DNA from: Harmonia axyridis
Taxonomy: Eukaryota; Arthropoda; Insecta; Coleoptera; Coccinellidae
Direction of reading: 5' to 3'
Length of the DNA: 64,000 nt
Assembly (NCBI RefSeq): GCF_914767665.1
Contig: NC_059502.1
Coordinates: 37,404,812-37,468,811, forward strand
The notes under the pieces were generated by a model. It searched no databases. It had not been told where the DNA came from and saw only the letters and a program-made list of their open reading frames with translations. Shown piece after piece: positions 11,183-23,008 of this stretch (position 1 is its first letter; the number at the start of each line of letters is the position of its first letter). The translations under genes and the position numbers were made by a program.

Positions 11183-11869
11183 TAATATTATATATTATAT
11201 TATTATATATAATTATAAAAGCTATTTGATGATGTAATAATATACCGGGCGTGTCTTTCTTCATGAACTAAAGTTTGTTATCATTATTATTATTATATGG
11301 AGATTTTCAAAGCCAGCGATAATGATTTTTAGCAAACACTCTAGAAATCGATATGTCGAGTCCTATAAATTATACGCGTTTTGTTCTAATTGTATTGAAT
11401 AGAGATAAAAACGTACAATTTATTATTAGTTTCACTTTTAATTGCGCAGTGGTCGTCTATGAAATATTTATTCTTAATTAAAAAAAAAATGGAATGTTGA
11501 AGCGCGACAGAAATAACCATGATTATATGTGTGGAATAGGTAAATAGTGTGAATGAATTTGTATAATTCAAGAAAATGTGTTTGTATTGGATTAACCATT
11601 ATTTAATTGACCAAAGTCTCAATTACTTTTACAAGCATAAAATTAACAGTTCGATTTTCTATTCGAAATGATATCAAATACATGTACCTATTGCAATTTT
11701 CATTCCAAGTTCAATAAAGCAATGTACAGTGCATTCCATTTTGGGTGAAACAGCCAGGTTTCTCGCTTGTTATTTAAGATAGAGCCTTGCGGTTTTCACG
11801 TTCCTGTCCTACTTTTTCGTGAAACTCAAGTTGGTCTAATCAGATTTTGCATAACTGTTTCCGTTCAAG
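11183..11869. other. Intron stretch without recognised features
   Basis: AT-rich sequence. The piece 11740-11869 may be part of another CACCCTG-type repeat (AAACAGCC...TACTGGGTGATTTTGG), but I could not define its ends. Confidence 0.4.
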
Positions 11870-13554
11870 AGATACTGGGTGATTTTGGAAATTGATACTT
11901 TTCGGACCCCTCCTTTATCTCCGAAATTAACTCTTTAACTAATCGACCGAATAATTTCAAATTTTGAAGTTTTGTCACCCGTTACTATCGCCTTCCTTCA
12001 ATATTTCTGAATTCGAGTAAATCAGATACGGACTAGGAAAATTTCAGACTTTTTTCATTTTCGTGAATATTGGATCACCCTGTACGTGAACATTATGGTG
12101 TTTTTCCGTTTTCGGAACCACAGAGAATCAATTCATTATAAAAATTCTAAATCTCGGCTTGGCAAGGTCATACAGGGTGATCAATTAACATTCCCTTATG
12201 AGTGAAAATTTGTCAGTTCAATAACTCTTCAAGAAATCCACCGAATAATTTCCATTTTTCAAGTTTTGTCACCCTTTACTATCGCCTTCCTTCAATATTT
12301 TTGAAATCGAGTAAATCAGATCCGGACTAGGAAAATTTAAGACCTTTTCTATTTTCTTGAATATTGAATCACCCTGTATGTTGATTTCATGATTTTTTTT
12401 TGTTTTCGTAATAACAAAGAATTAATTCATAATAAAAATTTCAAATCTCTGCTTGGCGCCATTATTCAGGGTGATCAATAAATATTTCTTCATGAAAGAA
12501 ATTTCATAGTTCAAGATTTCTTGAATTTATCGGTAGAATTATCTCGAAAATTGAAGTTGTTTCACCCTTCACGAATGTCTCACCTGAATTTTCCTAAAAT
12601 TATTTAGGAAAAATTTCAATCAACAAGCTGGATAAAGAATAGAACAAAAACAGCAAATAAATTGAAAATATTTGATCTTGAAAACAATTAATCAAAAATA
12701 AAATATTTTCAGTTCAGCAGATATTGTTCAAAATGATATTCCTCCATTTTAATGCATTTTGACCACGTTTATATGATATAGTTGTTTCACAGATTTCGCT
12801 ATCTTATTCGGTTGAATCGGTTGTACTTCTTTCATGAGGGAATGTTTATTGGTCACCCTGTATGACGGTGGCAAGCTGAGTTTTAGAATGTTGATCATGA
12901 ATTGATTGGTTGTGGTCTCGTTTGTGGTTAGGAAAACGAAAAAAAATATGATATTGACGTACAGAGTGATCCAATATTCAAGAAAATAGAAAAAGTCTAA
13001 AATTCTGTAAGTCTGGATCTGATTTATTCGATTTCAGAAATATTGAAGGAAGGCGATAGTAAAGAGCGACAAAACATCAAAAATTTAAATTATTCGGTGG
13101 ATTTGTTGCAGAGTTATTGAACTGAAAAAAATTCACTCATAAGGGAATGTTTATTGATCACCCTGTATGACCGTGCCAAGCAGAGATTCAGAATTTTTAT
13201 AATGAATTGATTCTTTGTGGTTCCCAAAATGGGAAAAAATCATAATGTTCAAGGGTTATCCAATATTCACGATAATAGGAAAGATCTGAATTTTTCCTAG
13301 TCCGGATCTGATTTACTCGAATTCAGAAATACTGAGGGAAGGCGATTGGAAAAGGCGACAAAACCTCAAAATTCGAAATTATTCGGTCGATTAGTTAAAG
13401 AGTTATTCAACAGTGAAATTTCACTCATAAGATGAACATCACCCTGTATATCCCCAACGAAGGCACTCAGGCGATTGAAACATCTTGATACGGGTCCTCC
13501 ATGATGACCTTAATTCATGGTATTCGTTTGTCGCATTCTTCCCGGGACACCCTG
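11870..13554. mobile_element. Mariner-like element with long inverted arms of ~294-bp subunits (copy I)
   Basis: The left half (11929 to about 12600) and the right half (about 12830 to 13554) are inverted copies of each other. Each arm is built from repeats of about 294 bp: AACTCTTTAACTAATCGACC at 11929, a related unit at 12223 and a partial one near 12513. Each unit includes CTATCGCCTTCCTTCAATAT and ends with CACCCTGTA. The right terminus is TTCCCGGGACACCCTG followed by TA at 13555. The middle (about 12680-12815) on the minus strand matches the transposase tail in copy II. The left terminus is lost. Confidence 0.75.
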
Positions 13555-13556
13555 TA

Positions 13557-14420
13557 TAGATATATTCTCAAAATTCTTCGATTAAAACAAATCGATATGG
13601 TTATTATTTCACCGAGTAAGCAGGGGATTTCACGGAATCCTTCAACCTAATGCCAGTTACTTACTACTGTGACAGGTGTTGCCCGTGACTCTGATAATAT
13701 ATTTGGCGTGTTGGAGACGTATAATCATGAGTAATTAAAAAATCACGTGAATTTCTTACTGAGACATTATCAAAATATAGCAACAAGTTTTTGTTCGATA
13801 TTTGTTTCACAAAAATAAAACAAACCAAACTTCTTAGAAACTGTAGGTACAGTTACATCACAATACCTATACAGGATGGTTCACGTGAGCGAATGACAGT
13901 TTTTTGTGATATATTCCAAAGAATAAGTAACAAAATTTTGCTGAAAAGCAAAATTGAAAAGCGAACCATTATCATTATACTCGTAGTATTTTTTACGGGC
14001 TATCCAAACTATCGAACGTAAGCATGAGAAGTTATCAAGGAAAAACCGTTATTCCGAACAAAAATTCACAAATTCATCTAGTTTTCTGAATGAAATTTTA
14101 TAGGAATAATTTTTGAGAAATATTTTTTTTATTTGAATTTCGTCGAAAATAGAAAATTTTCCCTTGTCAAATATACTCCATGAAATATTCCTATAGTTCT
14201 GAATGATCAATCGATTCCCAATTCGAATATTTATATTCAATGTTAGTTCTATATTCATTTCAAGCAATTCCATCCAAATCACCCTGAGGAAATTTGAATT
14301 CACATTCGGAAAATAAATTCGTCTCTATGGTTTACTGAATACTTAATTGTTAAATTTCAGAGTTTATAAAACTTCAAATTTTGACAGCTAACTACTAATT
14401 GAACCAAAAGAATATGAATA
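13557..14420. other. Intron stretch between the two long-arm elements
   Basis: AT-rich DNA with small random ORFs and no domain that I recognise. TATACAGGATGGTTCACGTG near 13869 resembles a transposon end but has no visible partner. Confidence 0.4.
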
Positions 14421-14422
14421 TA

Positions 14423-16332
14423 CAAGGTGTCCCGGAAAGAATGCGACAAACGAATACCATGAATTAAGGTCATCATGGAGGACTCGTATCAAGATGTTTC
14501 AATCACCTAAGAGCCTTCGTTTGGGATATTCATCTTTTTGGTGAAATTTCACTGTTGAATAACTCTAACTAATCGACCGAATTATTTCAAATTTTGAAGT
14601 ATTGTCACCCTTTACTATCGCCTTTCTGCAATATTTCTGAATTCGAGTGAATCAGATCCGAACTAGGAAAATTTCAGAATTTTTCCTGTTTTCGTGAATA
14701 TTGGATCACCCTGTACGTGATTTTTTTCCGTTTTCGTCATCACGAAGAATTAACTCATTATGAAATTTCTAAATATCTACTTGCCACCGTCATACAGATG
14801 ACCAATAAACATTCCCTTATGAAAGAAATTTCATACTTCGATAAATCTTGAATTTATCGGTAGAATTATTTTGAAGACTGCAGTTTTTTCACTCTTCGCG
14901 AATGCCTTCCTTCAACAATTCTGAAATCGACTTTTTTCATTTTCACTGTACGTGAACATTATGATTTTTTCCGTTTAAGTTACCACAAAAAGTTAATTCA
15001 TTATAAAATTCTAAATCTCCGGCTTGGTACCGTCATACAGGATGATCAATAATCATTTCCCTATGAGTGGAATTTTGCAGTTCGCCATTCACTATGTTCA
15101 GCGTTATTTTGACGTATGGGCTCAGGATGATCCAAAATTAGTAATTCAAATTCCCAAGTTAAATCTCCGATAAATGTTTGGTGCGGTATCTACAACAATC
15201 GTTTGATTTGCCCTAATATTTCTGGAAATAGGTGAACAGGAAATATTTTTGAAAATTTTTAGGAACATAATTCAATAATGGAAACATTGTGGTTGCAACA
15301 TGATGGAGCTAATGCGCACTAACCAAAAAAAATTGCGCGAATATTTTTGACTGAGACTTTCGGAAACAGATGGATTGGCAGAATGGAAATTTGGCTTGGA
15401 CTCGTCGATCCCTTCATCTGACACCCTTGGATTATTTATTATGGGAAGGTCTATGCGGTACAGACTGACAGTAATGAGCAACTGCTACAAAGAATTATTG
15501 ATGTTTGCGATATTATTGAATTTCAACCGAATACGATAGCGAAATCTGGGAAACAACTATATCCACGTGCTCAAAAATGTAGTGAAATGGAACAATACCA
15601 TTTTGAAATATTTTATTTCTCAAATAATTTTTCATTTTATTTTCTTAAATAATTTGAGGAAAATTCAGATAAAGCATTCGTGAAGGGTGAAAAAACTGCA
15701 ATTTTCAAAAAAATTTCATCGAAAAATTCAAGATTTATCGAACTATGACATCTCTTTCATAAGGAAATGTTTATTGGTCACCCTGTATGACGGTGGCAAG
15801 CAGAGTTTTAGAATTTTGATTATGAATTGATTCTTTGTGGTAACAAAAACGGAAAAAACTATGATATTGATTTAGGTACAGGGTGATCCAATATTCACGA
15901 AAATAGAAAAAGTCTAAAATTTTCCTAGTCCGGACCTGATTTTTTCGATTTCAGAATTATTGAAGAAAGTAAAATGTGACAAAACTTCAAAACTTGAAAT
16001 AATCGGTGGATTTATTGAAGAGCTATTGAACTAAAATAATTGCACTCTTGAGGTAATGTTTATTGATCACCCTGTATGACCGTGCCAAATAGAGATTCAG
16101 AATTTTCATAATGAATTAATTCTTTGTGGTTACGAAAACGATGAACAATCATAATGTTCACGTACAGAATGATCCAATATTCACGAAAATAGAAAAAGTC
16201 TGAAATTTTCCTAGTCCGGATCTGATTTACTCGAATTCAGAAATATTGCAGAAAGGCGATAGTAACGGGTGACAAAACTTCAAAATTTGAAGTTATTTGA
16301 TCGATTAGTTGACGAGATATTCAACAGTTGCA
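14423..16332 (+). mobile_element. Mariner-like element with long inverted arms (copy II)
   Basis: It starts TA|CAAGGTGTCCCGGAAAG at 14423, the same terminus as copy I. The left arm runs to about 15100 and the inverted right arm from about 15690 to 16332, where it breaks off before its terminus. The arms carry the same subunits as copy I (CTATCGCCTT..., ATCACCCTGTA). A decayed transposase lies between them on the plus strand. Copies I and II together define the family architecture: long arms around a mariner-like gene. Confidence 0.75.
15278..15625 (+). pseudogene. Decayed mariner-like transposase, C-terminal half
   Basis: Shifting frames on the plus strand read METLWLQHDGANAH (the W-x-Q-x-D-G-A-x-A-H catalytic region, second Asp), then FGNRWIGR, then RSLHLTPLDYLLWE, then a tail with QLYPRAQKCSEMEQYHFE. 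The order and spacing are those of Tc1/mariner-type DDE transposases. There are stops after NAH and at least two frame changes, so it is not functional. Confidence 0.7.
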
Positions 16333-18120
16333 CAAACAATGTTGTTGGTATTTCGTGTATGAAATTCGCGTTTTATGGCGTATTCTGAAGAATTTTTGGC
16401 ATCGATCTGCGGTCTCGTCCAAAAATCAACATTCTCATGTATTTACAATTGAAAAATAACACTCATTTGACACACTTAATACAAAAATAACTATTCAATA
16501 ATATAATGTAGTGAACCGATGAAATATGAAACATTATCTTTGCAAGACTGTTAGAATTGTTACTCTTGTTGTAGATCTTGGACATTTTTACTACATTTAT
16601 AATTTTGAGATTCATCCGAAAATGTCTCAATATTCCATAAAAAATCAAAATATTTTAAATAGTCTGAAAACACTTCAAATCTGTCAGAACTGAATATATT
16701 AAAAAAAGAAAATGAAATAAAACACTTTACTTAACATTTCTCAACGACGTTGACTAACGTTAAATCAAATGTTTCATTATATTATCTTTTATTGATATTA
16801 AAGTTATGTTTCACCAAGCGAAATGCGATAATAAAGTTATGTTTCACCGAGCGATTTGCAAGGAACCAATTCCGATTATCAAAAACTAAATACTGAAATG
16901 AAGAATAGCGAAAAAATAGTTAATTTTAAGTTTCAATTCAGAATTTTGGACATTAAGATCTCCTGTTTATATAGGTGAATTTTTTTTATTCTCGGAACAC
17001 CTTGATTAGTGCTATCAGTGCTACTTCTTTAGCATTAACAAGCAAATCCAAGAAGCCTTACTCGGATTTGAACATTATTGAATATTCACTCAAACTTGTA
17101 CGACGCCTACATCCTTCAGTATCATCCAAATCTTTACTTTGAAAAATTCTTAATGAATTTAAAAACACCTCTATTTTATTTCAACGAGGATGCAAAAATT
17201 ATTTGTTCTTATGTTGAAAAGCACGAAATGAATGAAATATCAAATGACTATCTTTCGGTACTGAAAAGACAATAATTCTCCTCGATGCGAGACGATTAGG
17301 TACAAATGGAAAATTTCAAAAATGTTCAGAAATGAGTTTTGACAGCGAAATGTTTCTTCGCCACTAATTGAGCATTCACTGAACAGATAGCTCTATCATT
17401 TCGCCACAGTGTCTGTAATTTTCGAATTTTGTGCCGGAATGATCTCAAACTATAGAGTTAGGTAACGAATACCTATGTCCCCTTATTCGGTTCTCTCCAT
17501 TTGTACGGTCCTAAACATGATACCTGACTTACGAAAAATGCTAGAATCTTGAAATTTTTATGGTTCGAATCTATAATACCGCGATTGAATTTGTGCAAAA
17601 TCTGAAAAGAGGATCCGAGAATATGGCCTTAAAAATTGTGTGTGTCTATTGATTTTGAAACTGCAGGTTCGAACGAGAGGAAAAGTGACAACAAAAAGTT
17701 TCGTGCTAAATTACATGTTGATCATTCAATTAGAAAAGAGGAAGAATATCGAAAAAAATGCTTCATTTCACACAAGTAAGTAAGATCTCCCCCTACCTAT
17801 GTTTCGCAACAATTCGCACAAAATTTTTATCCAGTGACCAGCAACTCAGATAAGATGAAACTTGAAAGTCTGTTCGCTACACATTTTTGTATCAGAATTT
17901 GGCACGAGTTTATCCAAATATCAACTAGTTTTCAATCTCAAGGATTTCAAGAGTAGCTGCCCTATTGACCTGGGCTGGACGAAATTTTGCTTACTGCAAT
18001 TTAAGTGCTTCATCACTTGGTTATTTTCGAGATCTATATTCATAAATCAATAATTCAAATTCAATAAAATAAATAGGTGAATTATATTCTTAGAATATAA
18101 TTCATGAATGATAGACCAAA
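16333..18120. other. Intron stretch without recognised features
   Basis: AT-rich DNA. Short ORFs at about 17078-17275 and 17862-18053 have no recognisable domain and no clear splice context. I see nothing to annotate. Confidence 0.5.
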
Positions 18121-18622
18121 ATTTTATGGGACCGAGATGTCTGCGGAGCCTCTAAAGACTCCTCGCTCCTAGGCCCTGCTCACTTAGTCCGTGCAGGCGG
18201 TGCGACCCTGGATCCAATTCTTAGACAAAAGATATCAGTCAATTTACGTAGCTGTAATAGATAAAACGGATATCCTAAAAAACGTGAGATAATCCAGGCT
18301 TCCTAACATACGTGGGATATAAACCGGGCTTCCTATCATACGTGAAATGAACTGGGCTTCCTATCATACGTGAAATATATCACTATATACGGACAGCGCA
18401 TTGGTCCCTCTGGTGACAACCATGATGAACTAATGGTGTATAAATCGAGATAAAAAACCAACTTACGAAGCCCGATGGAAAAATGCGAAACAACTACCGA
18501 TAGAATCAGCTAGCCAAGATAGACTCATATATGCAATAAAATTTAGGAAGCCCGATTCGGGCTTCCTAAAACTTCACCGGGCTTGGTATGATCCGTGCAA
18601 TATACGTTTTTGGGCTTGGTAA
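18121..18622. repeat. Unclassified repeat with CGGGCTTCCTATCATACGTG units and a perfect palindrome
   Basis: A GC-richer block. GGCTTCCTAACATACGTG, CGGGCTTCCTATCATACGTG and GGGCTTCCTATCATACGTG occur as three tandem units of about 29 bp between 18297 and 18385. A perfect 29-nt palindrome (14-nt arms, one central base, 18542-18570) is built on AGGAAGCCCGA. Related CGTATGATACGAAGCCCGG occurs at about 9626. The Gypsy-type element inserted immediately after it at 18623. Class unknown. Confidence 0.6.
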
Positions 18623-18973
18623 TTTTGGGACAGCGCGACGACTTGGTCGATGCTGGGGTTTAATCAGGCCTCAATCTGATTAACCTCGGGACAACTAGAA
18701 CAGGACATGCGCTAACTAGGCCTCTATCTGCCTACTCCTAGTTAGCGGGGAAAAAAAATAAAACAGTAAAATAAAATATACAAACAGATATAATATAAAA
18801 CACAAAGTGCTGCGTAAGGCAGGTTAATATTTGACAGGAAATCTTCGGCTTATATTCCGTTTAAGATGTGTACTTCGAGGCTTAAACAGATTGTTGCGCC
18901 CTCTGTTGGGGGAAGCGTTAACCTGGTTGGCGGCGCCACCATGATGGTAACGCAGGAATCTGTAATCCCCACA
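18623..18973 (-). repeat. 3' LTR of the Gypsy-type element
   Basis: Direct copy of 23009-23358. By eye the differences are an A8/A7 run near 18761 and one C/T change near 18940. It carries CTTAAACAGATTGTTGCGCC near 18880. The outer boundary is set by the shared TTTTGGGACAGCGCGAC start and the CCCCACA end. Confidence 0.9.
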
Positions 18974-19002
18974 GTACCCCCTTGCTAGTGATTAACGATA
19001 TA

Positions 19003-22000
19003 TTACATCCCCGCCTGGAAACGCTCGGGGAAATGAACTTGCCGACCTGATCTGGTCGTGTAAGGTCGTCGTACTGCTGGCGCTTGCGTTGCTGCCTCTG
19101 GTTCTGCTGGAGCAGGTGGGATGGGTTGTTGGGCCGGGGGTGAGTTCTCGCCTGGTAAAAAGAGAAGAATTCCTTCGTCTTCATCGTCCTTGTTCGAATT
19201 TACAGCGTCCTCCGGTGAATTTTCGCTGACCGCGATGTAGGCTGGTTTCAGCCTGTCGATCGAGACCGGGACGTTGGTACCGTGAATTCGGAGGGTGTAG
19301 TGCTTTTCGGCTCGAGAAACCACCTCGAACGGTCCATCGTAGGGGTGCTGGAGCGGACGCCGAACGGCGTCGTGCCTTACGAAGACGTGGGATGCGGTGG
19401 CGAGATCTTTAAAGACGAAGATCTTCCGCTCACCGTGCCTGGTGCCACTGACTGGTCGGAGCGCCTGAAAGTGCTGGCGCAGGTCGCGAACGAAGTCACC
19501 GGAGTTATCCAGGTTCATTGTAGACGTTGAACCCAGGAACTCACCAGGAAGACGGAGTGGTTCTCCGTATATCATCTCAGCGGCGGTGGATTGGAGATCT
19601 TCTTTCCAAGCGGCGCGGATCCCCAGTAGTGCAGTGGGTAGTGTGTGGACCCACGTGTCAGAGTCCAAGCATTTAATGGAAGCTTTGAGCTGACGGTGGA
19701 GTCGCTCGACCATTCCGTTGGCGGCCGGGTGGTACGCCGTGGTTCTGAGGTGGTCCGTCCCTAGTAGCTTATTCAAGCAGCGAAATAGGTAGGACTCGAA
19801 TTGACGTCCTTGGTCTGTAGTTACCCGGAGCGGGACGCCAAACCTGGCAACCCAGTTAGTGTAAAATGCTCGGGCGACGGTCTCTGCTGTCTGGTCTTGG
19901 AGCGGTATCGCTTCTGGCCATCGAGAAAATCGATCGACGCAGGTGAGGCAATACCGATATCCTTTGGAAAATGGCATCACGATCAGGTCGATGTGCACAT
20001 GTTCGAAACGGCTCGACGGCGGTGTAAAGTTACCGATCGGAGACGAAACATGTCGTGACACTTTTGACCGCTGGCATGGGATGCAGACTCGGGACCACGC
20101 TCGGCAATCTCTGGAAATGGAGGGCCAGACGTATCGCTGGCTCATCAGCTTTGTGGTGGCCTTGGCGCCTGGATGGGACAGGCCGTGGATGGCGTCAAAA
20201 GCTGGTTTCCGGAATGGAGCCGTCAGGAAGGGTCGTGCCTTTGTGGTGGATATATCGCAGAAGACGGCAGCGTTGGATCCTGGTATCGTGACTTGGCGTA
20301 GAAGTAAGCCAGAGTCTTGCTTCTGGCGGAACTCCTGGAGCTCTGGGTCACATTGCTGGGATGCTGCGAGGGCCTCGAAGTCGAGTGGTGCTGCGATCTC
20401 GTCCACCCTGGAAAGGGCATCTGCGACGACGTTTTCTTTTCCGGATATATGCCGGATATCTGTGGTGAACTGCCCGATGAAGTCCAGGTGGCGGTATCGG
20501 CGTGGGGAGCATTGATCGGATTTTTGACTGAAGGCGAAGGTCAGCGGCTTATGGTCAGTTAAAATGAAGAAGTGGCGTCCTTCAACCATGTGTCGGAAGT
20601 ACTTGACCGACTTGTAGATGGCCAGGAGTTCCCGATCGTAGGCGCTGTACTTGCATTCAGCGCCAGCCAGCTTCTTCGAAAAGAAACCGAGTGGTTCCCA
20701 CTCGTTGCCAACCCGTTGATGTAGTGCAGCTCCAATGGTGTGGTCCGATGCATCACAAACCAAAGAGACCTCGGCGCCAAGTTCGGGGTGTGCCAGAAGC
20801 GTCGCTTTTGCAAGTTCTTCCTTGCATGCGGCGAATGCGGCATCAGCGTAGTTGTTCCAATTCACTGGTGCCTTTTTTTTGATGTTTCCTTGGAGCAGGT
20901 CATTGAGTGGTGCCTGGGTCTCAGCAGTTCCGGGCATGAAACGCCTGTAGAAGTTCAACATGCCAAGGAATTGTCGGAGATCTTTTGCTGTTGTTGGCCT
21001 GGGATATTCGCGGATGGCAGCGACTTTCTCGGGGAGTGGTTTTGTTCCATCACCAGATACTAGGTACCCCAAGAACTTTACTTCCTTAGCGCCAAAGTAA
21101 CATTTCGCTGAATTGACGACAATTCCGTACCGCTGGAGACGTTCGAAAAGAATGCGTAGGTGTTCATGATGCTCTTCCTCGGACGAGGAGGCCACCAGTA
21201 GGTCGTCAATATAGGCATATACGAAGTCGAGTCCCCGGAGAACCTCGTCGATGAACCGCTGGAATGTTTGGGCGGCGTTTCGTAGTGCAAAGCTCATTGC
21301 CGGGAATTCGAATAATCCGAACGGAGTGGTGATGGCCGTCTTCTCCACGTCTTCAGGGGCCACCGGGATGTGATGGTACGCTCGTACCAGGTCAATGGTG
21401 GAGAAAATTGACTTTCCACGGAGCATTTGGGCGAAGTCCTGGATGTGGCGCACTGGATACCTGTCTGGTAAAGTGCGCGCGTTTAGTCCCCGGTAGTCTC
21501 CACAAGGGCGCCATTCGTCTCCCTTCTTTGGCACCATGTGGAGTGGCGAAGCCCAACTGCTCTTCGATGGGCGACAAATCCCCAATTGAAGCATGGATTC
21601 GAATTCCTTCCTAGCGGCGAGGTAACGGTCCGCGGCTAGGCGACGTGGCTTCTGGAAGACGGGTTGTCCTGGTGTGGTGTGGATGTGATGCACTGTACGG
21701 TGTTTCACATCCGCTGCTTTGCAAGCGCCATCGGGGCGCGTCAGCTCCGGGAACTGCTGGAGCAACGCGTGATAGCGCGTATCGCCTGCGGATGTTCGAA
21801 TTCCGGCGATAGTCGCGCACTTGGAGTCCCGTCCCGTGACACTGAGACTCGTGGATCGGTCAAGTAAGAGTCCGTTGCGCAGATCCACGAGGAGGTCGTA
21901 ATGAGTCAGAAAATCTACCCCGATGATGGCCTTGGACACGTCCGCGATGACGAAATTCCACGCGAAATCACGGCGGAGACCGAGGTTAAGTGTCAGTGGA

Positions 22001-22920
22001 ATTGAGCCATACGTATCGATCGCACTTCCGTTAGCCGCGGTTAGCTCATAACCGGTTTTTACCCGTCGGCCTTTCACTAGACGTCGCGGAAACACGCACA
22101 AGTCTGCGCCGGTGTCGATTAAAATGTCTACTCCACTGTTTCGGTCCCTCAAAAACAGGCGGCGTGTGTTGGGGCAGCCTTCGCCTGCCGCGTTCAGCGA
22201 CTGCCTTTGCCGTTTCCCTGTAGTACGCGATGTAGGACCATCGTGTTTCCGCGAGTGACCGCGCACTTCCGCACGAAGCTTGTTTAACTCGCGGCTTTGT
22301 TCGTCGAGGCGCACCGACAACCTCTCCAACACTTCACAAAGCTGTGATTCGCTTTGTGACACCCGAGGTGATACCGCAGATACTTGCTGCGGCGCGACAG
22401 TACCTAGCGCTTCCATTACGCAATCTGCGGTCTTGGCCAGGTCGTCCAGGGTGACATTGGGTTGGCCAGCCTGAGCGGCGATGCTGGCGCGAGCGAGGGG
22501 GTTGATCCGCTCCATCCACAAGGCGCGGACGATCTCGTCTGCGGCGTTGTCCCCAGCGAGCTGTTGGAGGTATCGCAGGAACTGGGAAGGCTTCCTGTCT
22601 CCAATTTCTACTCTCTCCAGAAGTTGTCGCGTCTTTTGGGCCTGTGATTTCCCCAGGCGTTGGAGAAGCTGCTCCTTCAGCGTTTCGTACGGCTTTTGTG
22701 CTGGCGGGTTGATGATCAGCTCGCGGACCTCCTTCGCGTACCTGCTGTCTAGGGATTGGATCACCTGCCGAAATTTCGCTAAGCTGTCCGTTAGCCCGAA
22801 ATCTTCAAGTGTCCACTCGACCTGCTGGAACCATACTTCTGGGTCCTCTGGGGTGAACGCCGGGATTTGGAGGCGTGCGAGTATTCCGGGAGTGGGTGCT
22901 GCGGCGGATGGATTCGGCAT
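19003..22920 (-). CDS. Gag-Pol polyprotein, single ORF (1305 aa)
   Basis: Domains in order: a Gag region without CCHC knuckles (residues about 15-240); aspartic protease with LIDTGAD (Asp near 269); reverse transcriptase with YIDDLL (570-573) and the FSTIDLVRAYHH and MSFALRNA blocks; RNase H with VCDASD, DREL and TDHKPL; integrase with HHCC (H912, H916, C946, C949) and a D978, D1036, E1072 triad with exactly 35 residues between the last two, followed by a C-terminal tail. All key residues are present and there are no stops, so the enzyme set looks functional. Gag and Pol are fused in one frame, so no frameshift is needed. It lies antisense inside the ZIP intron. Confidence 0.95.
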   Translation of the reverse strand: MPNPSAAAPTPGILARLQIPAFTPEDPEVWFQQVEWTLEDFGLTDSLAKFRQVIQSLDSRYAKEVRELIINPPAQKPYETLKEQLLQRLGKSQAQKTRQLLERVEIGDRKPSQFLRYLQQLAGDNAADEIVRALWMERINPLARASIAAQAGQPNVTLDDLAKTADCVMEALGTVAPQQVSAVSPRVSQSESQLCEVLERLSVRLDEQSRELNKLRAEVRGHSRKHDGPTSRTTGKRQRQSLNAAGEGCPNTRRLFLRDRNSGVDILIDTGADLCVFPRRLVKGRRVKTGYELTAANGSAIDTYGSIPLTLNLGLRRDFAWNFVIADVSKAIIGVDFLTHYDLLVDLRNGLLLDRSTSLSVTGRDSKCATIAGIRTSAGDTRYHALLQQFPELTRPDGACKAADVKHRTVHHIHTTPGQPVFQKPRRLAADRYLAARKEFESMLQLGICRPSKSSWASPLHMVPKKGDEWRPCGDYRGLNARTLPDRYPVRHIQDFAQMLRGKSIFSTIDLVRAYHHIPVAPEDVEKTAITTPFGLFEFPAMSFALRNAAQTFQRFIDEVLRGLDFVYAYIDDLLVASSSEEEHHEHLRILFERLQRYGIVVNSAKCYFGAKEVKFLGYLVSGDGTKPLPEKVAAIREYPRPTTAKDLRQFLGMLNFYRRFMPGTAETQAPLNDLLQGNIKKKAPVNWNNYADAAFAACKEELAKATLLAHPELGAEVSLVCDASDHTIGAALHQRVGNEWEPLGFFSKKLAGAECKYSAYDRELLAIYKSVKYFRHMVEGRHFFILTDHKPLTFAFSQKSDQCSPRRYRHLDFIGQFTTDIRHISGKENVVADALSRVDEIAAPLDFEALAASQQCDPELQEFRQKQDSGLLLRQVTIPGSNAAVFCDISTTKARPFLTAPFRKPAFDAIHGLSHPGAKATTKLMSQRYVWPSISRDCRAWSRVCIPCQRSKVSRHVSSPIGNFTPPSSRFEHVHIDLIVMPFSKGYRYCLTCVDRFSRWPEAIPLQDQTAETVARAFYTNWVARFGVPLRVTTDQGRQFESYLFRCLNKLLGTDHLRTTAYHPAANGMVERLHRQLKASIKCLDSDTWVHTLPTALLGIRAAWKEDLQSTAAEMIYGEPLRLPGEFLGSTSTMNLDNSGDFVRDLRQHFQALRPVSGTRHGERKIFVFKDLATASHVFVRHDAVRRPLQHPYDGPFEVVSRAEKHYTLRIHGTNVPVSIDRLKPAYIAVSENSPEDAVNSNKDDEDEGILLFLPGENSPPAQQPIPPAPAEPEAATQAPAVRRPYTTRSGRQVHFPERFQAGM

Positions 22921-23008
22921 CTTGGCGTCTGGCGTCCTGGCGTCTGGAGTTAGTCGACCAAATCGTCCCTGTCCATAAAGTTGACGTTGATCACGTCGGG
23001 GTCACCAG

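Noticed and set aside
19282..22978. Plus-strand ORFs of up to 190 codons in the Gypsy-type region
   Set aside because: They are antisense shadows of the GC-rich gag-pol frame.
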